Shown one piece after another: positions 12,469-25,076 of a stretch of DNA of 64,000 nucleotides; the first letter of the stretch is position 1; each line of letters opens with the position of its first letter. This DNA is from Deltaproteobacteria bacterium. GTDB lineage: Bacteria > Desulfobacterota > Binatia > UTPRO1. The DNA lies in contig JADYZW010000060.1 of the NCBI GenBank assembly GCA_020852955.1, positions 1 through 64,000 of the forward strand, in the 5' to 3' direction. The notes beneath the pieces are model-generated. The model worked only from the letters and a program-made list of their open reading frames with translations, searched no databases and had not been told where the DNA came from. Made by a program: the position numbers and the translations under genes.

Positions 12469-13695
12469 TCAGGGCCGACAACAGACGAGGTCTGCCAGGT
12501 AGTCCGCCATCTCGATCCTCCGCAGCAAGAGCAGCACCGCGGTGTCGGTCGTCCAATCTTCGAAACCGAACGTCTTGTCCGACTGGACCGTGAGCGTTTG
12601 GATGCCGCTCCCGTTCGCCGGATCTTCCGCGTACAACCGCACCTGTCCTTCGTCGACCGGAGGGTACGGGAAGCCCTTCCATCCTTCGGGGCTGCTGTAC
12701 GTGAGCGAATAGGCCGGATCGGCGGGCGTCACCCGGGGCGTCGGACCCGTGGACGACGGCGAGCTCGCGGTCGGCGCCGGTGTCGGCGTCGGTGCGCGAT
12801 AGGCCCGGATCCGCAGCATCAGGCGCACGTCGCACGGCAGATCGTCGCAGACGAACTTCTCGAAGAACGGCCGCGGGAAAGGCGTCAACGTCCCGGTGTC
12901 GTACGTTTCGCCGATAGGGAGCGCAACGCCGGGGGCGGGCATGCACTTGTCGAGCTTGTTCCCGCTGCACTTGCCGTTGTCGACGACGTGCCCCGCCCCG
13001 TCCACCTCCACCACGTAGCTTTCGCCCCACAGCGGCGAGCAGGTCTTCCAGCGCTGCGCATCGAGCCCGCGGCGCGCAGCGTCGAGCGAGGCCTTCGCGA
13101 TCACACGCCCGTGGATGCCGACACCGCTCTCCTTCGGAACGGTGGTCGCGACCTTGTTCTCCACGTCCGAGCAATTCCTGTAGGGGCTCGGCCCCATGAC
13201 CAGCGCGACGGCTTTGTTCGCGACGTCGGCGGGATCGGACGCGTCGCACGCCCCGCCGTGTTCCAGCTGCAGCAACATGGCGTAGATCTGCTCGGTCCGC
13301 TGCGGACCCACCAGCAACTGGACCGCAGCCCGCACCTCCGCGTCACCCGGGACCACGGACAGCATCCGGACGAGAGCGCGGCGCCGAAGGAAAACCCCGG
13401 TCTCGCTTTCGTCCCGCAGGAGGATGGTCACCGCCTGCGGGGGGCTCATCGGATCGACGTGATCGAGGTAGCGCACGAGCGGGCCGTTCGGGCGGCGCTT
13501 CTCGACATAGGCATGGATGCTGAGCATGGCCATCCGCAGCGCGTCGGCCTCCGATCCGCAATGCGGCGGCGCCAGCACCAGGCGTTCGCTCGGCGTATCG
13601 AGAGGATCCGCGAGCGCGATCAGCGCCGTCAGGCTCATCGCGAACGTTGCCACGACGACGGCGAGGCGAGCGTTTCGACGAGCGAGCGTGACCAC
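12469..13695 (-). CDS. Secreted protein of unknown function
   Basis: A 408-residue protein starting with GTG. A Sec signal peptide (basic start, hydrophobic stretch of about 13-27 ending near ALA) implies export. The mature part is Cys-containing with two regions: a helical segment to about residue 160, and a beta-rich part that includes a Thr/Pro/Ser linker (about 300-325) and ends in CCRP. I recognise no domain. It is first in the tight minus-strand run leading to the polyprenyl synthase, nine bases before the next gene. Co-expression with isoprenoid functions is an inference from spacing. Confidence 0.65.
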   Translation of the reverse strand: MVTLARRNARLAVVVATFAMSLTALIALADPLDTPSERLVLAPPHCGSEADALRMAMLSIHAYVEKRRPNGPLVRYLDHVDPMSPPQAVTILLRDESETGVFLRRRALVRMLSVVPGDAEVRAAVQLLVGPQRTEQIYAMLLQLEHGGACDASDPADVANKAVALVMGPSPYRNCSDVENKVATTVPKESGVGIHGRVIAKASLDAARRGLDAQRWKTCSPLWGESYVVEVDGAGHVVDNGKCSGNKLDKCMPAPGVALPIGETYDTGTLTPFPRPFFEKFVCDDLPCDVRLMLRIRAYRAPTPTPAPTASSPSSTGPTPRVTPADPAYSLTYSSPEGWKGFPYPPVDEGQVRLYAEDPANGSGIQTLTVQSDKTFGFEDWTTDTAVLLLLRRIEMADYLADLVCCRP

Positions 13696-13754
13696 GATCC
13701 CTCCAATCGGCGCGGGAGGAGCCTTCCCACGGACGCGACGCGATCGTCAAGGAA

Positions 13755-14483
13755 TCACGCGCGGCCGCGGCTCATCCCCTGGGCGGGCCTGTCGACGAGC
13801 TCGTAGACGACGGTCGGTCCGATCCCCTTCAGATCGACGGTCCCCCGCTCGTGGACGGCCAGCGATTCGTCGACGAGCGCGGCCGTGCCGGCGCCGACCA
13901 GGATCTGCCCCGGCTCGGCGATCGCGACCAGGCGCGAGGCGACGTTCACGGAGTGGCCGACCACCGTGTACTCGGTCCGCTCCGGCGTGCCGATGCAGCC
14001 GGCGATCACCGAGCCGGTGTTGAGACCGAGCCCGATCTGCAAGGGCTCGCGTCCCTGCGCGCGGCGCTCGTCGGCGAATTGCGCCATCTTGGCGCACGCC
14101 CGCAGGGCGGCTCGCGCCGCGGCCGACGCGTGATCCTCGAGCGGGAACGGCGTCCCGAAGACCGCGAGCATGCCGTCCCCGAGGAAGCGGTTCACGATGC
14201 CGTGCTCGCTCGCGACCACCTCGCAGAGGATCGCGAAGATCCGGTTCAGTGTCGGTAGCGCTTCCTCGGGCGCGACGCGCGCCGCGAACGAGGTAAAGCC
14301 GCGGACGTCCGCGAACAGGGTCGTCACCGTCCGACGCTCGCTCTTGGTCCAGAACTCCTTGGGGTCGGCGAGGATCAGGCTCGCCACCTCGGGGGTCGTG
14401 AACTTCCCGAACATGACCCGGAGCGTGGCGAGGCCGACGGGCGGCGGGAGCGTTCCCGATGCAGGCGCGGCGTTGAGTTGCAT
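13755..14483 (-). CDS. Class III adenylate/guanylate cyclase
   Basis: A soluble 242-residue protein consisting of one class III cyclase domain after a short N-terminal region. The two metal-binding aspartates are visible in TLFADVRGFTSF and RFLGDGMLAVFG. The transition-state Asn and Arg lie in YTVVGHSVNVASRL, so catalysis (ATP or GTP to cyclic nucleotide) looks intact. As it has no sensor domain, regulation must come from partners. I took the ATG at 14483; upstream in-frame codons give a low-complexity Arg-rich stretch. It lies 59 bases upstream of the secreted-protein gene on the same strand and downstream of the sigma54-type regulator. Confidence 0.85.
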   Translation of the reverse strand: MQLNAAPASGTLPPPVGLATLRVMFGKFTTPEVASLILADPKEFWTKSERRTVTTLFADVRGFTSFAARVAPEEALPTLNRIFAILCEVVASEHGIVNRFLGDGMLAVFGTPFPLEDHASAAARAALRACAKMAQFADERRAQGREPLQIGLGLNTGSVIAGCIGTPERTEYTVVGHSVNVASRLVAIAEPGQILVGAGTAALVDESLAVHERGTVDLKGIGPTVVYELVDRPAQGMSRGRA

Positions 14484-14757
14484 GAGAGATCCCCATGCAA
14501 ACGTCACGCCGCACCGGGAGCCGCGGCATGCGCCGGGGTCGCCGGCTCGCGTGTCCGCTGCGCGAGACACGCGTCTCCCCCAGGAGACGTACGCCGGACC
14601 GCCGCCGGCGGCTCGCCGCCGGAAAGTCGACGCGATTTCCGCGACCGGACGCCGCGCGCGCCGCGGCACCGTCGTTGCTCCCGCGATCCGTCGAAGGACG
14701 CATCGCACTCCACGACCGACGAAGGAGGAGGACAACGACGAGGACGAGGACGAGCCG

Positions 14758-16296
<1,539 letters not shown>

Positions 16297-16370
16297 GACG
16301 AACTCACGGGCGGGCGACGCCGTCGCACCGGAGGGGATGGGGCATCGGCGGGCCTCCCGAGCCGGCCGCG

Positions 16371-17441
<1,071 letters not shown>

Positions 17442-17704
17442 ACCGACGTCGGTACCAGCCGTCCCCGGGGATTTTCAAGCGTCGCACACAGCGTCCGGAG
17501 GCCACGGGGCGGCGCGCGCTGACACAACGTGGCGGCGGCGACGCGCCGCGCGCCGCCACGCGCCCGCCGTGCGTCATCCTCGTGACGCCGGGGCGACGCT
17601 CGGAGCCTAGCGGGCGTGCGCGGGCAGGCGGCACGCGCGTTGCTGCCCCGGGAGGCGTGGCGAGGAGACGGACCCCCTGCGAGCGCGGCGAGCGCCGCAC
17701 CGAC

Positions 17705-18694
17705 ATGCGACGTCAGATCGCATCCGGCACGGTTCCGCGCGTCGTCGCGCTCCTTGCGATCTGCGCGGCCGTACTCGCGGCGGGCGCGACGCCGGCCGCG
17801 GTCGTGGGCGGCGGCGGCAGCGCGAAGAGCGACTGCCTCGCCGTCTTCGACGCCCCGGCCAACGAGCCGGCGCGCCGGCCGCGCAACGTCCGCTGCGCCG
17901 ACGGCGCCCCGTGCGACGCCGACGGGCTCGTGAACGGCCGCTGCGAGTTTTCCGTCTCTCTATGCGTCAACGGCACCGCCGACCCGCGCTGCGCGTCGCC
18001 AGGCGTGACCGCGGTCACGGTCGCGCATTCCGTCGACGACGGCACGCCCGGCTTCGACCCCGAGATGCAGGCGATCGCGACACGCCTCGGCTTCGTGCTC
18101 GAGCTCCCGGAAACGCGCGCCGACCGCTGCGGCGCGCCGACCCCCGTCCACGTCGCGATCGACGGCCCGCGAGCGAAGGGCCGCTGCCGCAAGGGCGTCA
18201 AGACGATCCGCGTGGCAACGCTCTCGACGCCCGTCGCCGGCCGCGCCCGCACCGACGTCGACCGCCTCAAGATGATCTGCGAGCCGTCGCCCGCCGGGTG
18301 CGACGCCCGGACGTTCTTCACCTCGACCTTCGACCGCGTCCAGACCCAGATCTTCGACCGCTCGTGCGCGGTCGGCGGCTGCCACGATTCGCAGAGCACG
18401 CGGGCGGACCTGCTCCTCGAGCGCGGCGCCGCCTACGACAACCTCGTCGGCAGGGTGCCGACGAACGCCGACGCGGCGGCCGCCGGCTGGCGCCGCGTCG
18501 CGACGCTCGACGCGACGCACGGCGACCCCGCGACGAGCTACATCTTCCACAAGGTCTCCGGAGACCTGCCGCCCGGCTTCGGGGAGCGCATGCCGCTCCA
18601 CCGCGCCAGGCTCGACGACACGCTCGTCGAGGTGATCCGACGCTGGATCGAGGCGGGCGCGCCCGCCGACGGCTGGGTGCCCGGAACCGACTGA
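17705..18694 (+). CDS. Exported cytochrome-c-like protein with a CxxxxCH site
   Basis: This 329-residue protein starts with a clear Sec signal (hydrophobic residues about 12-30, then Ala/Gly). The first two thirds is Cys-rich and unrecognised. The C-terminal third (about 215-329) resembles planctomycete-type cytochrome domains: a CAVGGCHDS segment gives C-x4-C-H rather than the usual C-x2-C-H, and a later RMPLHRARLDD offers a methionine ligand, followed by IRRWIEAGAP. Haem attachment at a CxxxxCH site is possible but unproven. It is 21 bases upstream of the DUF1800 gene. I use the ATG at 17705 because it begins the signal peptide. Confidence 0.7.
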   Translation: MRRQIASGTVPRVVALLAICAAVLAAGATPAAVVGGGGSAKSDCLAVFDAPANEPARRPRNVRCADGAPCDADGLVNGRCEFSVSLCVNGTADPRCASPGVTAVTVAHSVDDGTPGFDPEMQAIATRLGFVLELPETRADRCGAPTPVHVAIDGPRAKGRCRKGVKTIRVATLSTPVAGRARTDVDRLKMICEPSPAGCDARTFFTSTFDRVQTQIFDRSCAVGGCHDSQSTRADLLLERGAAYDNLVGRVPTNADAAAAGWRRVATLDATHGDPATSYIFHKVSGDLPPGFGERMPLHRARLDDTLVEVIRRWIEAGAPADGWVPGTD

Positions 18695-18715
18695 CGCCGC
18701 CGGAGGGACCAAGCG

Positions 18716-20191
18716 ATGGGCAACGCCAACAGCATCCTCACCGAAGGCGAGACGCGGCACCTCATGCGCCGCGCCGGGTTCGGCGCACCGCCGAAGGAGA
18801 TCGCGAAGCTCGTGAAGCGCGGCCTCACGCGCGGAGAGCTCGTCGACAAGCTCCTCAAGTTCAAGGCGAAGCCGCTGAAAGTCGGCAAGAAGGACGGGAT
18901 CGACGAGGTCTACGACCGCTGGCTCGAGCTCATGCTCAAGACCAGGACGCCGCTCCTCGAAAAGCTCGTGCTCTTTTGGCACGACCACTTCGCGACGGCG
19001 AACGCGAAGGTGCAGAGCACGGAGCTGATGGCGCGGCAGAACGCCCTGCTGCGGGCGATGGCGAAAGGGAACCTGCGCCAGTTCCTCAAGAGCATCAACC
19101 GGGACCCGGCGATGTTGGACTTCCTCGACACGCTGCGGAACCGTCCGAAGACGCCGAACGAGAACTACGCCCGCGAGCTGATGGAGCTGTTCACCCTCGG
19201 CGTCGTCGACGAGGCCGGCCAGCCCAACTACGCGCAGGAGGACATCGTCCAGATCGCGCGCGCGTTCACCGGATGGCGCCTCGACGACGACGGCAACCCC
19301 GTGTTCCGGGAGGACCGCCACGACTACAACGCCGACTACCCGGAGCGCGGTCCGAAGGTCATCTTCACCACCTACGGCGGTTTCGGCCCGGGCGGCGTCG
19401 ACTTCGGCGCCGCGGGCGAGGGCGCGGCCGAGATCGACCGCGTGATCGACGCGCTGCTGAGCCACCGCGACAGCGAGGGCCAGAGCACCGTCGGCCGCCG
19501 CATGACGCGCCGCCTCTTCGAGTACTTCGCGTGGGATGCGCCCTCGACCGCGCTCGTCGACGCCCTGCTGACGATGTCGGGCTTCTCGAGCACCTGGGAC
19601 ATCGGCGCGCTCGTCAAGACCATCCTCACCCACGACGCGTTCTACGAGACGGCCGCCCCGCTGCACGCCGGCGGCACGAAGAAGTCGGTGAAGTGGCCCA
19701 TCGACTACGTCGTCGGCACGCTCCGGCTCCTCAAGGTCGTGCCGAAGCGCCGCAAGTACGCCGGGCTCGCGCTCGAGGACAGCGACTCCCTGCGCGGCCA
19801 CCTCGACGACATGGGCCAGCGCCTCTTCGATCCGCCGAGCGTCTTCGGCTGGGACTGGGAGGCGGCCTGGATCAGCAGCGCGACGCTCCTCGCGCGCTTC
19901 CGGTTCATGCGCGATCTCGCCGCGGCGCGCGGCAAGGGCAAGCAGGGCTTCCATCCCGAGAAGCTGATGTCCATGGACCTGCAGTCGCCCGCCCAGATCC
20001 TCGACGCCGCGAGCGCGCTCCTCGGGCTCACCGACCAGTTGAGCCCGGACGAGCGGACCGCGCTGATCGACTACCTGACCGACGGCGGCGCCGTATCCGC
20101 CTTGAACTTGAACGACCTCGATACTCGCGGCCGCAAGCTGCACGGGCTCTTCGCGCTCCTGCTGCAGTCGCCGGCCCACCAACTCCACTAG
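18716..20191 (+). CDS. DUF1800 domain protein
   Basis: This 491-residue protein has the typical DUF1800 layout: HLMRRAGFGAPPKEI at the N-terminus, LVLFWHDHFATANAKV, then NENYARELMELFTLGV and ARAFTGWRLDD. The biochemical role is not established. The family is almost always paired with DUF1501, as here (ten bases to the next gene), and often with exported cytochromes. A good ribosome site (CGGAGGG, 18701-18707) precedes the ATG. No signal peptide is visible, so the exported partner may carry it, but that is speculation. Confidence 0.9.
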   Translation: MGNANSILTEGETRHLMRRAGFGAPPKEIAKLVKRGLTRGELVDKLLKFKAKPLKVGKKDGIDEVYDRWLELMLKTRTPLLEKLVLFWHDHFATANAKVQSTELMARQNALLRAMAKGNLRQFLKSINRDPAMLDFLDTLRNRPKTPNENYARELMELFTLGVVDEAGQPNYAQEDIVQIARAFTGWRLDDDGNPVFREDRHDYNADYPERGPKVIFTTYGGFGPGGVDFGAAGEGAAEIDRVIDALLSHRDSEGQSTVGRRMTRRLFEYFAWDAPSTALVDALLTMSGFSSTWDIGALVKTILTHDAFYETAAPLHAGGTKKSVKWPIDYVVGTLRLLKVVPKRRKYAGLALEDSDSLRGHLDDMGQRLFDPPSVFGWDWEAAWISSATLLARFRFMRDLAAARGKGKQGFHPEKLMSMDLQSPAQILDAASALLGLTDQLSPDERTALIDYLTDGGAVSALNLNDLDTRGRKLHGLFALLLQSPAHQLH

Positions 20192-20201
20192 AGGACCGAC
20201 C

Positions 20202-21617
20202 ATGGCGATCTCACGACGCAGCTTCCTCAAAGGCAGCGGCCTCGCCGCGGCGAGCTCGCTCGTCGCTCCGGCGCTGCTCGGCAACCCGTTCGTGCGCACG
20301 GCCTTCGCCGACACGATCGGCGACCGCTACTTCCTCTCCATCTTCCTCGACGGCGGCAACGACGGCTTCAACACCGTGATCCCGGTGAACGACGGCGGCG
20401 CGACGTTGCGCGCCGCGTACGACGCCGCGCGTGCGACCGGCACCGACGGCATCAACATCGGCCCGGCCGCGCTCGCCGCGACGCTCATCGGCACCGATCC
20501 CGGAAGCGGCGCCCAGCTCGCGCTGCATCCCGCGCTCACCGGACTCAAGCAGCTCTACGATCTCGGCAAGGTCGCGGTCATCCAGGGCTGCGGCTACCCC
20601 CGTCCGAATCTGTCGCACGAGGAATCGCGCGTCGCGTTCCAGGCGGGCACGCCGCCCGGCCTCGGCACCGGCACGGGATGGCTCGGGCGCTACCTCGCCG
20701 CCAACTACGGCGGCAGCGACATCCCGGGCGTCTGCCTGCGGTCGGAGGTCGCGGGAGAGTTCCGGCAGACCGCGACGAGCGTGCTCGCCGCGCGCCGCCT
20801 CCGCTACCTGCGCTTCCCCTACGACGGCGACTACGGCGACGACGTCGCGCGCAAGCGCGATGCCTTCAACGCGCTCTACCAAGGGGCGGCGGCGCAGGCG
20901 CTGCCGATCGCCGAGTACCTCGGCACGAGCGGCGTCGCGACGCTGCTCGCCACCGAGAGCTACGCCGGGCTGCACGACCTCTACCAGGCGGATCGCGCCG
21001 CGTTCGACGGGGCGTACGACGCGCTCGACCAGGGCCTTGCCTACAACCTGCGCGAGGCCGCGAAGGTCATCCACGGCATCGTGAGCGGCGTCCCGAACGT
21101 CCACGCCCGCCTCATGCAGTGCGCCACCGGCGGCTACGACACCCACTCCGACCAGGGCAGCACCACCCCGGACGGCCATCACTGGCAGCTCCTCGCCGAG
21201 GTCGGCGATTCGCTCAAGCTCTTCTACGACGACTGCGCCGACATGGGCGTCGCCGACAAGATCGTCGTCATCGTCTGGAGCGAGTTCGGCCGGCGCGTGC
21301 CGCAGAACGACAACGGCACCGACCACGGCACGCAGTACCCGATGTTCGTGCTCGGCGGCGCCGTGCAGGGCGGCGTCTACGGCAACCACCCCAACATCAA
21401 CGAGAGCGCGCTCTCCGACGACGGCAACACCTCCTACTCGCAAGGGGCCGCGGATCCGTTCCGCTCGACCGACATGCGCGACGTATACGGCACGATCCTG
21501 AAGCACTGGCTCGGCATGCCGCACGGCACCATCCTCTCGAACGTCCTCACGCTCGACGGCGGCGACCCCGCGGAGCGCTGGACCCAGGAGAACTTCGACC
21601 TGGGGTTCCTCGTATGA
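20202..21617 (+). CDS. DUF1501 domain protein with Tat signal
   Basis: This 471-residue protein begins with a twin-arginine signal (SRRSFLKGSGLAAASSLVAP), so it is exported folded. The mature part matches DUF1501, an alkaline-phosphatase/sulfatase-like fold: FLDGGNDGFNTVIP at the start, GYDTHSDQ in the middle, and VIVWSEFGRRVPQNDNGTDH near the metal-site end. The family hydrolase activity is assumed from the fold. It is the last gene of a three-gene operon with the cytochrome-like and DUF1800 proteins. The following gene converges from the other strand 45 bases away. Confidence 0.9.
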   Translation: MAISRRSFLKGSGLAAASSLVAPALLGNPFVRTAFADTIGDRYFLSIFLDGGNDGFNTVIPVNDGGATLRAAYDAARATGTDGINIGPAALAATLIGTDPGSGAQLALHPALTGLKQLYDLGKVAVIQGCGYPRPNLSHEESRVAFQAGTPPGLGTGTGWLGRYLAANYGGSDIPGVCLRSEVAGEFRQTATSVLAARRLRYLRFPYDGDYGDDVARKRDAFNALYQGAAAQALPIAEYLGTSGVATLLATESYAGLHDLYQADRAAFDGAYDALDQGLAYNLREAAKVIHGIVSGVPNVHARLMQCATGGYDTHSDQGSTTPDGHHWQLLAEVGDSLKLFYDDCADMGVADKIVVIVWSEFGRRVPQNDNGTDHGTQYPMFVLGGAVQGGVYGNHPNINESALSDDGNTSYSQGAADPFRSTDMRDVYGTILKHWLGMPHGTILSNVLTLDGGDPAERWTQENFDLGFLV

Positions 21618-21662
21618 AGATCCCGAGCCCCGGGGGCGCCAGGAGCTACCGGGCGCGGCGCG

Positions 21663-22544
21663 TCAGTCGAGCAACGTCACGGCGTCGCCGCGGCGGACGG
21701 CGCCGGGGGTCTCGATGGTCGCGTAGACACCGAGCTGGCCGCCCGTCTCCTTGACGAGCGCGCGCATGACGCCCGGATCCTTCGGCAGATCGGCGAAGCC
21801 GTGCGTCGTCATCACGCAGCGCGGGCAGGACACGCCGATCCGGATGACGGCGTCGCCGATCCCGACGCGCCGTCCGGCCCAGGCGGCTTCGGGGAAGTCG
21901 TCGCGCGCGGCCGGACCATCGGTGGCGATCAGGAAGTTCGGGCGGAAGCGGCGCACGTCGAAGCGCGACGCGGGGTGACGGCTCGTCATCGTGCGGAGCG
22001 AGCCGGTCGTCACCAGGAGCAGGGGAAACGCGTCGAAGTACGTGCCGAGCGGCGACTCGAACTCGAAGAGCTCGGGCGGAAAGACCGTGAGGTCGGGGAG
22101 CGGCTCGTCGGGGGCGCGCCCGAAGACCGCGCGCATCTCCTGCTCGAAGTCGGCGTGGGTCGGGGCGCCGCGCCGGTAGTGGTCGAGCGCGTCGGCGGGC
22201 AGGAGCGGCCAGAGGCTCACGCGGTGGTCGAGCGCCCGCGAGAGCCGCTCGTTCACATCGGGGTCGCCGGTGCGGCACGTGGTGCCGTCCGGGAACGTGA
22301 CGACCGCGGGGCTCGACCCCTCGGCGGACGGCGGCTCGGGATAGGCCGCCGCGAGCCGCATGAGCGCGTCGATCTTCTTGGCGCCGCGGATGCCACCGTG
22401 CACCTCGTCGCGCACCGCCCAGGCGCGATCGCCGGGAAGGCCGCGCGCGCCGAGGGTCGTCGAGGCCAGCTGCTCGCCGGCCATGCTCTTCACCGGATAG
22501 CGCCGGATGTCCTCGACCCGTCCGACCATCGCACCGTTCGTCAT
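21663..22544 (-). CDS. MOSC domain protein (YcbX/mARC-like)
   Basis: This 293-residue protein has an N-terminal MOSC beta-barrel (VEDIRRYPVKSMAGEQL) and a C-terminal MOSC domain. The likely Moco-ligand cysteine is in RIGVSCPRCVMTTHGFAD. Related proteins (E. coli YcbX, eukaryotic mARC) bind molybdenum cofactor and reduce N-hydroxylated compounds with ferredoxin-type partners. No ferredoxin domain is attached here. The ATG at 22544 is chosen; an internal ATG five codons later is also possible. The 200-base divergent gap to the transporter probably holds both promoters, but I see no clear elements in it. Confidence 0.85.
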   Translation of the reverse strand: MTNGAMVGRVEDIRRYPVKSMAGEQLASTTLGARGLPGDRAWAVRDEVHGGIRGAKKIDALMRLAAAYPEPPSAEGSSPAVVTFPDGTTCRTGDPDVNERLSRALDHRVSLWPLLPADALDHYRRGAPTHADFEQEMRAVFGRAPDEPLPDLTVFPPELFEFESPLGTYFDAFPLLLVTTGSLRTMTSRHPASRFDVRRFRPNFLIATDGPAARDDFPEAAWAGRRVGIGDAVIRIGVSCPRCVMTTHGFADLPKDPGVMRALVKETGGQLGVYATIETPGAVRRGDAVTLLD

Positions 22545-22745
22545 GCGGTCGTGACCTAGCAGGCGCGCGCGGGTGAATCGATACGGCGGTGAGGACGATG
22601 GCGATCGGCAGCCCGGCGCCGTCGGCGAGACGATGGCGCGTGGGGCCGTCGTGGCGCGGCCGGCCGGATCGGGCTCCGCGGGGAGCCCGGCCGGAGAGGC
22701 GGGGGCCGTGCGCGCGGCGGAGCCGTGTGCTACCTCCCCTCCCCG

Positions 22746-25076
22746 ATGGCCGCACCGACCCGGCTCCGGGCCGACGCCGAGCCCGTGAAGGGGAGCGGGA
22801 TCCTCGCGCGCTTCTTCGCGGGCGTCATCGCGCGGCGCTGGCTCGTGGTCGCGCTGTACGCGGCGCTGCTGCCGCCAGCCGCCTTCTACGCCGCCAAGGT
22901 CCAGCAGGACAATTCGATCGACCGGCTGATCGTCGCGACCGATCCCGACGTCATCGCGACCCGGGCTTTCGAGCGGGTCTTCGGCGAGGGCGAGTTCGCG
23001 CTCCTCCTGGCCGAGGCGCCGGATCCGCTGGCTCCGGCCGTGGTCGCGCGCGTCGACGAGATCGAGCAGGCGCTCGCGGGCATCGACCACGTCGCGGTGA
23101 ACTCGACGCTCTCGATCTATCGGCGCGCCCGGGCCGGCTTCGAGCCGACCCCCGAAAACCTGGCCGCGTTTCGCGCCTTCGTCTCCGGCACCGATCTCTT
23201 CAAGAAGCAGGGCCTCGTCGGCGACCGGTACCTCGCCATCGGCCTCATCCTCGACGTCGCCGGCACCACGGAGCGGCGCGCGGCGCTCGCCGCGATCGAG
23301 CAGGCGATCGCGAAGTACCGCGCGCACCCGGCCCCGTTCGAACGGCTCACCGAGCTCGGCGCGCCGTGGGTCGACCAGTACCTCGACGAGACGCAACAGG
23401 AAGCCTGGAAGTACTTCGTGCTCTTCCTGGCGTTCGTCGTCGCGCTGAACGTCGTCCTCTACCGCTCGGTGGCGACGCTCCTCGCGTTCCTGATCACGCT
23501 CGCGGTCTGCCTGGCGTTCTCGGTCGGCATCATCGGACTCCTCGGCGGCACGCTCACGATCGTCTCGCCGATGGTGCCGATGACGATCCTCGTGACCGCG
23601 ACCGCGACACTCGTCTACCTGCACTCGCGCTTCGTCGACCGGCCACCCGATCGCGAGGTCGGCGCGCACCAGGTTTTCGCGTACGTCAACAAGTTCGTCG
23701 CCTGCACCGCGTCGATCTTCGCGACCGCCGTCGGCTTCGCGGCGCTCGCGGTCTCGGACATCCGTCCGATTCGCGAGATGGGCGCCTGGGTCGCGCTCGG
23801 ACTCGCCGCCGTCTGGGTGATCACGCTCACGCTCTTTCCGGCCCTGCAGGCGATCCTCCGCACGCCGACCGGGCAGGAGCGCCGCACCTTCGGCCCGTGG
23901 ATCCAGCGCTTCGCCACGTGGCTGCCGCGCGCGACCTACCGCTGGCGCTGGCCGCTGGTCGCGAGCTCGCTCGTGCTGTCGGCGCTCGGCGCGGTCGCCC
24001 TCTTCGGGCTCCCCGGCGTCGTCACGCCGATGAAGATCCTGACCAACCCGGTCGCCTACATGAATCCGCGGGCGCCGCTCTACCTCGACATCCAGCGGCT
24101 CCAGCCGCAGATTCCCGGCTTGTCGGTCACCCAGGTGTGGCTGACGGGGAGCCTCGGGAGCATGTCGGAGCCCGCGGTGCTGAACGGGATCGACGCGTTC
24201 CAGAACGCGCTCGAGAAGGATCCCGACGTCGGCTCGGTCGTCGGACCGACGACGATCCTCCGCATGATCCGCTATCTCAGCGGCCAGGGCGATACGTGGC
24301 CGACCGATCCCGCGCAGGTCGAGGAGGCGGCGGCGCAGCTCGAGGGACTCGTCGGCCAGGAGCCGCTCCTGCAGCGCTTCGTGCAACCGCACGAGCTCGC
24401 GCAAGCGCAGCTCACCGTCGTCAGCCGCAAGCCCGAGTACGAGGACCTGACGCGCCTCGCCGACGGCATCCGCGCGGCGTGGGGGGAGACGGTCGCACGG
24501 ATCCCGGCGTTGAAGAGCCTCGAGCTCCGGATCGTCGGGCTCGCGCCGCTGCACGCAAAAATGGCGCAGGGCCTCGTCCCGACGCTGGTCGAGAGCTTCG
24601 TCCTCACGGTCGCCATCATTTTCGCCGCGTTCTTCGTCGTGTTCCGCAGCGGCACCGCGCGGCTCATGGCGATGATCCCGTCGATCTTCGCGATCCTCGT
24701 GATGTTCCTCGTGATGCGGCTCGCGGGCATGCAGCTCAACATCGCGACCATCCTGATCGCGTCGACCGTCCTCGGCACGTCCGAGAACGATCAGATCCAC
24801 TTCTTCTACCACTTCCTCGAGGGCCGGAAGGACGGCGACGTCGAGCACGCCCTCACCCACACGTTGCTCGTGGCCGGTCGCGCCATCCTCTTCGCGACCA
24901 TGATCAACGCCGGCGGCTTCCTCGCCTTCGGGTTCGCCGAGCTGCCGCCGATCGCGCAGTTCGGCATGCTCGCGGCGCTGGCGTTCGCGCTGTCGATGAT
25001 CGCCGACTTCACGGCGCTCCCGGCGGCGTTGTGGATCCTCTTCCGGGAGAAGCCGCGCGACGCGGCGGGCCGCTGA
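22746..25076 (+). CDS. MMPL/RND-family exporter
   Basis: A 776-residue membrane protein with the RND/MMPL plan: one membrane segment near the N-terminus (about 20-45), a large periplasmic loop, five or six membrane helices (about 225-380), a second periplasmic loop, and a final helix cluster (about 615-765). SENDQIHFFYHF in the second half matches the acidic proton-relay region. Members use the proton gradient to move lipids or hydrophobic compounds (for example HpnN for hopanoids). The substrate is unknown. I chose the ATG at 22746, just before the cytosolic N-terminus. It stands alone, with no membrane-fusion or outer-membrane partner. Confidence 0.85.
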   Translation: MAAPTRLRADAEPVKGSGILARFFAGVIARRWLVVALYAALLPPAAFYAAKVQQDNSIDRLIVATDPDVIATRAFERVFGEGEFALLLAEAPDPLAPAVVARVDEIEQALAGIDHVAVNSTLSIYRRARAGFEPTPENLAAFRAFVSGTDLFKKQGLVGDRYLAIGLILDVAGTTERRAALAAIEQAIAKYRAHPAPFERLTELGAPWVDQYLDETQQEAWKYFVLFLAFVVALNVVLYRSVATLLAFLITLAVCLAFSVGIIGLLGGTLTIVSPMVPMTILVTATATLVYLHSRFVDRPPDREVGAHQVFAYVNKFVACTASIFATAVGFAALAVSDIRPIREMGAWVALGLAAVWVITLTLFPALQAILRTPTGQERRTFGPWIQRFATWLPRATYRWRWPLVASSLVLSALGAVALFGLPGVVTPMKILTNPVAYMNPRAPLYLDIQRLQPQIPGLSVTQVWLTGSLGSMSEPAVLNGIDAFQNALEKDPDVGSVVGPTTILRMIRYLSGQGDTWPTDPAQVEEAAAQLEGLVGQEPLLQRFVQPHELAQAQLTVVSRKPEYEDLTRLADGIRAAWGETVARIPALKSLELRIVGLAPLHAKMAQGLVPTLVESFVLTVAIIFAAFFVVFRSGTARLMAMIPSIFAILVMFLVMRLAGMQLNIATILIASTVLGTSENDQIHFFYHFLEGRKDGDVEHALTHTLLVAGRAILFATMINAGGFLAFGFAELPPIAQFGMLAALAFALSMIADFTALPAALWILFREKPRDAAGR

